Source: JBNKEI01 sp050288705 (GTDB taxonomy: Bacteria > Myxococcota > Myxococcia > Myxococcales > UBA5297). Taken from it: a stretch of DNA of 7,159 nucleotides. The notes beneath the pieces were generated by a model. The model made no database searches and was not told the DNA's origin. It saw nothing but the letters and a program-made list of their open reading frames with translations. The stretch spans positions 1 through 7,159 of the forward strand of contig JBNKEI010000140.1 in assembly GCA_050288705.1 (NCBI GenBank). The letters run 5' to 3'. Each line of letters begins with the position of its first letter. The stretch's first letter is position 1. Of the stretch, positions 1-4,853 are shown piece by piece. A program made the position numbers and the translations under genes.

Positions 1-403
1 CGTGCATCTCATGTTCATCGGAGAACAAGCGTTTTTCCATCAAATCATATGGGTTGTTAGCAGGCAGATGTTCTCGGGCAATATTAGAGGGTTGAGCAGC
101 TGAGTTTGGACCATAGATCTCCGTCTCGTATTCAGCAAAGATTGCGAGATCAGTTTCCGAATCGTGCATCTCATGTTCATCGGAGAACAAGCGTTTTTCC
201 ATCAAATCATATGGGTTGTTAGCAGGCAGATGTTCTCGGGCAATATTAGAGGGTTGAGCAGCTAAGTTTGGGCCATAGAGCTCCGCCTCGTATTCAGCAA
301 AGATTGCGCGATCAGTTTCCGAATCGTGCGTCTCATGTTCGTCGGAGAACAAGCGGTTTTCCATCAAACCATATAGGTTGTTAGCAGGCAGATGTTCTCG
401 GGC
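1..403 (-). repeat. Tandem 162-bp repeats encoding 54-residue acidic modules (at least 2.5 copies)
   Basis: On the minus strand, units run 403-242, 241-80 and 79-1 (cut by the edge). The string gatgttctcgggca recurs at 67, 229 and 391, an exact 162-bp period. Each unit starts AREHLPANN and contains LFSDEHE and AIFAEYE blocks. Unit 2 has 12 Asp/Glu against 3 Lys/Arg, with bulky hydrophobic residues interspersed. The visible part of unit 3 is identical in DNA to unit 2, while unit 1 differs at several codons. The unit is unrelated to the HTH unit before it. Function is unknown; acidic-hydrophobic composition is compatible with an activation-domain-like or protein-binding role. Confidence 0.92.
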
Positions 404-1435
404 AAGGCTGGATGCCGGATCAATATTTCCGGTTGCGCGAAACTGCTTTCTTAATTTTCTTAGCAATGAATAGCTGACACCAAATTGTCGTGCAATGTCC
501 ACGTTGGTTCTATTTGGCTCGTTAGTAAATATACTCAGTATTTCTTGACGCTCCTCGGAGGTAAGGCGTTTTGCCTTATCTTTCGAATCAATATTTCCGG
601 TTGCGTTAAACTGCTTTCTTAATTTTCCTAACCATGATTCGCTGACACCAAATTGTCGTGCAATGTCCGCGTTGATTCTATTTGGCTCGTCAATAAAGAT
701 ACGCAGTATTTCTTGACGTTGCTCGGAGGCAAGGTGTTTTGTCTTATCTCCCGGATCAATATTTCCGGTTTCGTGAAACTGCCTTCTTAATCTTCTTAGC
801 CATGAATCGCCGATACCAAATTGTCGTGCAATGTCCGCGTCGTCTCTATTTGGCTCGTTAGTAAAGATGCGCAGTATATCCTGACGCTGCTCGGAGGTAA
901 GGCGTTTTGCCTTATCTCCCGGATCAATATTTCCGGTTTCGTCAAACTGCTTTCTTAATTTTCCTAACCATGATTGGCCGATACCAATTTGTCGCGCAAT
1001 GTCCGCGTTGTTTCTATTTGGCTCGTTAGTAAAGGTGCGCAGTATTTCTTGACGCTGCTCGGAGGTATAACGAAATTTGGGTTGCCCTCTATCAATCGGC
1101 GCCAAACCGCTACGGGCACGCTTCTTGTTGGTGGCATCTTCCAGAGTTACCCAAGTATCAGTTGGTCGCTTTAAGCTTTCGCCGCCAAATGCCATGATTG
1201 CTTGACTAGATGCGGCTTCGCTAGTCTCGGGCGATATTGTGAAAATATGCTCGGTTGTCGCGGATCCAAATTGCTGAGTCTGCTGGCTACTCGGATTCGC
1301 TGGTGGTGATTGAAAAGTACCGGTCGGCTGTGAAGATTCCCCTAGGTGCCACCGACTGCTATATCCGCTAGATTCTGGATTATAAGAACCTAAACCAAAT
1401 CTTACTGGTAACATAAGTGCTCGTTTTCTCGACAT
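1..1435 (-). CDS. Modular repeat protein: disordered leader, four HTH repeats, acidic repeats (C-terminus beyond left edge)
   Basis: The frame is open from an ATG at 1435-1433 to the left edge, giving 478 codons without a stop; the C-terminus is outside the window. Residues 1-122 are rich in Ser, Gln, Pro and Thr, look disordered, and include a basic patch KKRAR at 104-108. Residues 123-340 are four tandem helix-turn-helix units (56-residue period), each with a core like ADIARQFGVSESWLGKLRKQ. The fold matches the homeodomain-like HTH of transposases and small regulators, so DNA binding is well supported. From residue 345, acidic 54-residue repeats follow. No clear Shine-Dalgarno precedes the ATG; the ATG at codon 8 is an alternative start. 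I do not recognise a named family. The layout resembles TAL effectors, so a secreted DNA-binding effector is my inference. Alternatives are a phage or plasmid regulator or a transposase-derived protein. Near-perfect frame preservation through all repeats argues for a real gene. Confidence 0.82.
   Translation of the reverse strand, partial: MSRKRALMLPVRFGLGSYNPESSGYSSRWHLGESSQPTGTFQSPPANPSSQQTQQFGSATTEHIFTISPETSEAASSQAIMAFGGESLKRPTDTWVTLEDATNKKRARSGLAPIDRGQPKFRYTSEQRQEILRTFTNEPNRNNADIARQIGIGQSWLGKLRKQFDETGNIDPGDKAKRLTSEQRQDILRIFTNEPNRDDADIARQFGIGDSWLRRLRRQFHETGNIDPGDKTKHLASEQRQEILRIFIDEPNRINADIARQFGVSESWLGKLRKQFNATGNIDSKDKAKRLTSEERQEILSIFTNEPNRTNVDIARQFGVSYSLLRKLRKQFRATGNIDPASSLAREHLPANNLYGLMENRLFSDEHETHDSETDRAIFAEYEAELYGPNLAAQPSNIAREHLPANNPYDLMEKRLFSDEHEMHDSETDLAIFAEYETEIYGPNSAAQPSNIAREHLPANNPYDLMEKRLFSDEHEMH
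416..1069 (-). repeat. Four tandem 168-bp repeats encoding 56-residue HTH modules
   Basis: On the minus strand the units are 1069-902, 901-734, 733-566 and 565-416; the last stops after 50 of 56 residues. The period of 168 bp is exact: the string caatatttccggtt recurs at 421, 589, 757 and 925. Each unit runs (L/Y)TSEQRQEILRIF, then TNEPNR, then helix 2 ADIARQFG, the turn and helix 3 SWLxKLRKQF, and a linker TGNIDPGDKAK. Most positions are identical in all four; positions 20, 32 and 43 of the unit carry four different residues. The high DNA identity indicates recent amplification or homogenisation. Confidence 0.93.
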
Positions 1436-1487
1436 ATTGTTGATTGCCGCATGTCTTATGCCGCTTGAAGCGAGGAAATTGTCGAGT

Positions 1488-1536
1488 TGTCAACAGAATT
1501 GTTGCGTGGACGATACGTTGTTGCATGGCTCGATAC
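1488..1536 (-). promoter_or_regulatory. Possible promoter and operator region of the HTH-repeat gene
   Basis: Reading the minus strand, a TTGACA hexamer lies at 1493-1488, about 50 bases before the start codon, but the sequence 17 bases on (CTTCAA) is a poor -10. Further upstream are two imperfect direct repeats, gttgcgtggacgatac (1501-1516) and gttgcatggctcgatac (1520-1536), repeating every 19 bases. Such spacing suits a protein binding on one face of DNA. I searched for TTCG-N16-TTCG and PIP-box type secretion-regulon motifs and found no convincing match. The call is tentative. Confidence 0.25.
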
Positions 1537-1590
1537 ATAAACGAAGAATGACCCTGATCCGCTTTCCAGAGGGAGGATTACGCCGCCTTA

Positions 1591-2171
1591 TTATAAGTCG
1601 TCTTTTTTTATAGCATGCCGCTCGAATTCAGCAGGGTTCAGATATGCAAGTGAAGAATGACGCCGTTTTTGGTTATAGAAAACCTCGATATAATCAAACA
1701 CCTTGCTCGCGCGATGTTTTCACTTTCGAATTGCTCACCTAGTTCGCTTTTTAGGGTGCTATTCCAGCTCTCAACTGCAGCGTTATCGAGGCAATTTCCG
1801 ATTCTACTCATGCTGCATTTGATGCCTTGAGTTCGAAGCATTTCTTGGTAATCCTCGGAAGTGTAGGTGCTGCCCCGGTCGGAATGATGAAGAAGTCCTA
1901 CTTCGGGGCTCCTGCGTTGAAACGCCATGTCTAAGGCCTTCATAGTCAGGAAACGGTCATTATTGGTAGATAGAGCCCAACCGACAACGAATCTGGAAAA
2001 CAGGTCAATTACTACAGCCAGAAATAGCTTTCTGCCCCCAGCGATTAGCTCAGTGGTATCGCCTGCCCAACGTTGGTTAGGCGCAGAGGCTGTAAAATCT
2101 CGATTGAGCAAGTTGGGAGCCACTGGCAAGGCTGGGTTAGACGAGATGAACTGCAGATATGTCGAATTGCT
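1591..2171 (-). pseudogene. IS3-family transposase OrfB, broken (5' truncated, 3' frameshift)
   Basis: The fragment holds the DDE integrase-like core of an IS3-family OrfB, which cuts and joins IS ends. Counting from the TTG at 2129, the acidic residues are D24 (in AGDTTEL), D84 (in HHSDRGSTYTS) and E120 (in DNAAVESWNS), with 35 residues between the last two as in DD(35)E enzymes. The frame meets a stop (TAG, 2174-2172) only a few residues before the recognisable LPVAPNLLNRDF segment, so the usual roughly 100 N-terminal residues and OrfA are missing. Near 1709-1712 one base appears lost: the running frame ends early, whereas the shifted frame continues with VFDYIEVFYNQKRRHSSLAY and NPAEFE to a TAA at 1593-1591. 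No terminal inverted repeats could be paired. It is a dead IS remnant, not a functional gene. Confidence 0.85.
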
Positions 2172-2666
2172 CTATGCTGATATTCATTCCCCTTTAGTTC
2201 AGCAATTCCTGTCGGTAGGTAATGATAAAGTGGAGCTTATCCATAGGGGATCTGGATCAAGAATGCTAACTAACATCCTTTTGTACGGTGTCCTCTGGTG
2301 TGGTGGTTTTGTTAAATCTATTTTAATTCAAGAATCAACACAAATCCGAACCTTTCAGACACTGAATTTACTATCATCTTTACAAAAAAAATAATTCTTT
2401 GGCTTAGGGGAAAACGATATTCGCATGACTAAAGTTCAGTTGCCGTTCATTTCCATATTTAGTATTATCAAGTTCATACCAATTCCTAATGCCATACTCA
2501 ACATCATCACTTGCACATGCACAATAATAATAAAAATTCACTACCAGTATGGCAAAAGTCTTAATGCGACAGAACTCTATTGGTCGGTATTAAAAACAGC
2601 CAAGAGTCGGATTTGGTTTCTCTTTCTTGATTCCTGTCGCATGCTTTTACTGTTTGCGAAACCATG
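2172..2666. other. Gene-poor stretch beside the IS remnant
   Basis: About 500 AT-rich bases with no gene I can support. Open frames on the plus strand (for example 2147-2394 and 2425-2670) lack a convincing ribosome binding site, have low-complexity translations rich in Ile/Leu/Ser, and resemble no family I know. The stretch contains a nested inverted repeat near its right end, described separately. It is probably debris from insertion and deletion around the IS3 remnant. Confidence 0.5.
2564..2642. repeat. Nested inverted repeat, possible MITE or IS-end remnant
   Basis: The outer arms atgcgacag (2564-2572) and ctgtcgcat (2634-2642) are perfect reverse complements. Inside them, actctattgg (2574-2583) and ccaagagt (2599-2606) pair with a two-base bulge. 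Flanking bases also look partly symmetrical (aaaagtctta before, gcttttac after). A CTGTCGCAT-type end recalls IS6-type termini, but that is only an impression. Alternatives are a structured RNA or a chance hairpin. Confidence 0.35.
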
Positions 2667-2954
2667 CTAATTTATTTCATCGTATTTATCTAGATAGGTC
2701 TGCAAATTATCATATATTCGATCAAGCTCTTCCTGTAATTTTTTGTTATTGGCATGATTAGCTTCAGCCGCAATGTATCCTTGCATGTCCTCTATCTCGC
2801 TAAACGATAATTTAATTTTAACGTTTTTGTCGTCAATGATCGCAAATTTAATATAATTAGGATCACAAAAAGTCTTATCGCGAATCATTTCTAGTTCACG
2901 AATAGACAGCTTGATTGGTATTTTGGCATCACATGGAATGATTTTCTTTTTCAT
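2667..2954 (-). CDS. Small acidic hypothetical protein (95 aa)
   Basis: An ATG-started frame of 95 codons ends in TAG. The N-terminus is basic (MKKKIIP), residues 11-50 alternate in a beta-like pattern (IPIKLSIRELEMI; KFAIIDDKNVKIKLS), and residues 51-92 form a charged amphipathic helix with EAANHA-like and KKLQEELDRI segments that could be a coiled coil. There is no signal peptide or membrane segment. A weak purine-rich ribosome site (GAAAG) lies about six bases before the ATG. The balanced, non-repetitive composition and clean helix make it look like a real protein, unlike the overlapping plus-strand frames. I do not recognise the family; it may be a single-domain partner or an orphan accessory gene. 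It is transcribed divergently from the TIR operon. Confidence 0.65.
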   Translation of the reverse strand: MKKKIIPCDAKIPIKLSIRELEMIRDKTFCDPNYIKFAIIDDKNVKIKLSFSEIEDMQGYIAAEANHANNKKLQEELDRIYDNLQTYLDKYDEIN

Positions 2955-3115
2955 ATTGTCTTTCGTTTATCAACAGGACGCATAGAATGCTACAGTAAAC
3001 TGAGGGGAACGTTAACACTGATAAAGGAAAAGGACTCTGTGACGAAAAGATTTGAGGAACTGGAACGTTGGAGACCGATAATCAATCTTATGTAAAGTAA
3101 GGGGGACTGAAAGTG

Positions 3116-3138
3116 CCAAATTTGGCCGAATTTCGGCC
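3116..3138. repeat. Overlapping palindromes ccaaatttgg and ggccgaa-t-ttcggcc
   Basis: The 10-bp palindrome ccaaatttgg (3116-3125) overlaps by two bases a perfect 15-base inverted repeat, ggccgaatttcggcc (3124-3138), with a single central base. No T-run follows directly on either strand, so it is not a standard terminator. The preceding gggggactgaaagtgcc could belong to an IS end. It may be an operator, an IS-end remnant or part of a transcript hairpin. Confidence 0.4.
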
Positions 3139-3437
3139 ATATGCTCGCATTCTGATTAGATTTTTTTATCGCTCCTAAAATTAATCTTCTGATACCTCTA
3201 GGCATCTGCGAATTATCAGCCATCCTAGGGAACCAACACGATTTTAAAACAAATCAATCGCTAGTTTTTATTACGATTTACGATTTTATAGCATATGTAA
3301 TACAATTGCACATTTGTCATTCTTTAATGGAGGATTACTGAAAGCAACATAACCCCACTGATTCATTCAGCAAATCGCTTGTTTCCTGTCGTTATTTGCA
3401 GTATAGCTGTTTACATTGGGAAGCAACTGCCAACCAT

Positions 3438-3444
3438 GGGGGGG
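3438..3444 (+). promoter_or_regulatory. Ribosome binding site deciding the TIR gene start
   Basis: A run of seven G at 3438-3444 lies five bases before the ATG at 3450. The frame is open further upstream to a TTG at 3396, but that codon has no Shine-Dalgarno and the extra residues do not look like conserved protein. The ATG at 3450 is therefore preferred. Confidence 0.6.
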
Positions 3445-3449
3445 TCTTG

Positions 3450-4823
3450 ATGGATGTAGTTGAGGGATTCAAAAAAGCAACCCAGTTACAACAATGGCTT
3501 GAGCTCGCCCCAAAGCCGGTCGAACTCCAGGAAGAGAAGCGCTGGCATGTCTTTTTGAGTTATCGTTCTGTAGACCGCAATTGGGCACTCCATTTATATG
3601 ATGCATTACGCTTAGCCGGCTTTGAGGTTTTTCTCGATCAGCTTGAAATAGCTGCAGGCGACTCGTTGGCCCATCGTCTAAACAACGCGCTCTATAGTAG
3701 TCAGAGTGGTGTACTTGTTTGGTCCACGCGATACGAGGATTCGAGCTGGTGTCAGGCCGAGTATGAAAGCATGGAGGCGCTTTGCAAAAACAAGACGGCG
3801 AGCTTTCGTTTTGTCGTTGCCAAGATATCCGACGTGGAGCTCCCGCCATTCGTGAGGAAAAACGTCTATCTCGACTTCTCCGAGTATCCGGACGGTCCTC
3901 AAGGTGGCGAGCTTTTGAAATTAATGTATGGCCTACTCGGAAAACCGCTTCCTCCCAATGTGCTCCAAGCGGCGCAAACCATCGACGAAGAGACCAAATT
4001 GAGTCTCGCGCGTATTCGCGCTGCGAAAGAGATTCGCAACATCAAGGCCTTGGTTCAAGACGCCTGTGCGGAAAATAATGCTTGGCAAGCTTCACCGCTG
4101 CTCTACTCGGCAGTGGCCGAGGCGCTAATCGAGCTTGACGAACTTGATCGTGCGCTCGATGTACTCAAGACAGCCCAGTTTTCATTCGAAAAAGCCATCC
4201 GCCCAGTTCAATTGAAAGCACTAGCTCTCGCTCGCAAAGGTAGGCACGCTGCGTTACGCGCAAACGACTCGACGCTTGGCGAGGCGGAGCGCAGCAGAGA
4301 ACTTAAGGCCGCGGAAGAATTTCTTGGTAATGCTCAACAAATGCTGGCCGAGCTGTTCAATCTCGACCATCGAGATCCGGAGATGCTCGGCATCTATGCA
4401 CGCACCTGGATGGATCGCTATTTGCTTACAGGGCAACGCGTTTTTCTCGAAAAGTCGCGTGATCTTTACAGGCTCGCGTTTGATCTCTCCGACAACGATT
4501 ACTACACAGGTATTAACGCTGCGGCGAAAAGCGTCCTTTTGGGTGAACACGAACTCGGTGCCAAGCTTGCACTGAAAGTCGAACTGCTCGTTGGCTCCAA
4601 AGCGATTCCTGGCAATTATTGGAAATCCGCCACGATTGCCGAAGCGCAGCTCATACAGGGTAATTTTGAACGAGCAGCTAACATCTATCGAAAAGCGTTG
4701 ATCGACTCACCACTCTCTGTCGGGAGTCACGGTTCTACGTATCGTCAAGCCGAGCTTTTGCTGAACGCGCTCAACGTTCCAGCAGATGCGTGTAGAAAGG
4801 TGCTTGTGAGCTTCGCTCCATAA
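3450..4823 (+). CDS. TIR domain protein with C-terminal TPR-like (TRAFs-binding / TPR-S type) region
   Basis: The product is 457 residues from the ATG at 3450. Residues 31-165 are a TIR domain: WHVFLSYRSVDRNWALHL (first strand and helix), GFEVFLDQLEIAAGDSL (BB-loop region), SGVLVWSTRYEDSSWCQAEY, and a later strand VYLDFSEYP. The Glu at 104 in the WCxxE motif is where bacterial TIR enzymes carry the NAD-hydrolysing residue. Residues 185-450 are all-helical with TPR-like signatures (LIELDELDRALDVLKTA; QGNFERAANIYRKALIDSP) and the block DPEMLGIYARTWMDRYLLTG plus DNDYYTGINAAA, typical of the TRAFs-binding / TPR-S family known from bacterial conflict systems. No signal peptide or membrane segment, so it should be cytosolic. 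The next gene starts 30 bases on in the same direction, suggesting an operon. Likely role: sensor and NAD-consuming or signal-making component of an anti-phage module. Domain calls are strong; the pathway is inferred. Confidence 0.92.
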   Translation: MDVVEGFKKATQLQQWLELAPKPVELQEEKRWHVFLSYRSVDRNWALHLYDALRLAGFEVFLDQLEIAAGDSLAHRLNNALYSSQSGVLVWSTRYEDSSWCQAEYESMEALCKNKTASFRFVVAKISDVELPPFVRKNVYLDFSEYPDGPQGGELLKLMYGLLGKPLPPNVLQAAQTIDEETKLSLARIRAAKEIRNIKALVQDACAENNAWQASPLLYSAVAEALIELDELDRALDVLKTAQFSFEKAIRPVQLKALALARKGRHAALRANDSTLGEAERSRELKAAEEFLGNAQQMLAELFNLDHRDPEMLGIYARTWMDRYLLTGQRVFLEKSRDLYRLAFDLSDNDYYTGINAAAKSVLLGEHELGAKLALKVELLVGSKAIPGNYWKSATIAEAQLIQGNFERAANIYRKALIDSPLSVGSHGSTYRQAELLLNALNVPADACRKVLVSFAP

Positions 4824-4853
4824 ACATTATGTAGCCAAAGAGTTCCGTACTCA

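Larger units (their letters stand above)
2955..3449. promoter_or_regulatory. AT-rich divergent intergenic region upstream of the TIR operon
   Basis: This stretch separates the 95-aa gene from the TIR gene and should hold the promoters of both. The 3240-3330 part is strongly AT-rich, with a tandem tacgattta/cgatttta motif and several hexamers that could serve as -10 elements, none in a convincing pair. A plus-strand frame ending at the TAA at 3093-3095 reads charged and coding-like near its end (KDSVTKRFEELERWRPIINL), so it may be the tail of a decayed gene. A minus-strand frame at 2990-3223 covers the same ground and is not credible. Confidence 0.4.

Noticed and set aside
1..1069. CRISPR-like or intergenic tandem repeat array
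   Set aside because: The repeats are multiples of three, keep one open minus-strand frame throughout and differ mainly by amino-acid-changing substitutions, so they are coding repeats, not spacer-separated units.
974..1174. Plus-strand 66-codon ORF
   Set aside because: It lies antisense to the HTH-repeat gene, begins at a TTG within repeat 1, and has no ribosome site or sensible protein character.
1927..2394. Plus-strand 155-codon ORF
   Set aside because: Its first half is antisense to the IS3 transposase core, which is clearly the coding strand. The second half has an internal ATG at 2147 but no ribosome site and no recognisable family, so I did not call it.
2425..2670. Plus-strand 81-codon ORF
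   Set aside because: Ile/Thr/Leu-rich low-complexity translation with no ribosome site; it also runs through the inverted repeat at 2564-2642.
2990..3223. Minus-strand 77-codon ORF
   Set aside because: No ribosome site, it passes through two palindromes, and the translation ends in Ser/Leu-rich noise. The opposite strand looks more like coding remnant at 3020-3095.
3396..3449. Extended TTG start for the TIR protein
   Set aside because: No Shine-Dalgarno; the ATG at 3450 has a G-rich one at proper spacing.
3330..3449. Possible leader peptide ending TGA over the TIR ATG (tgatg overlap)
   Set aside because: The frame ends neatly at TGATG, but its only start options are ATT directly against the ggagg or a late TTG, so it is too weak to call.
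3469..4575. Several shadow ORFs on both strands within the TIR gene
   Set aside because: All overlap a frame with clear TIR and TPR-like domains and show no conserved protein features.
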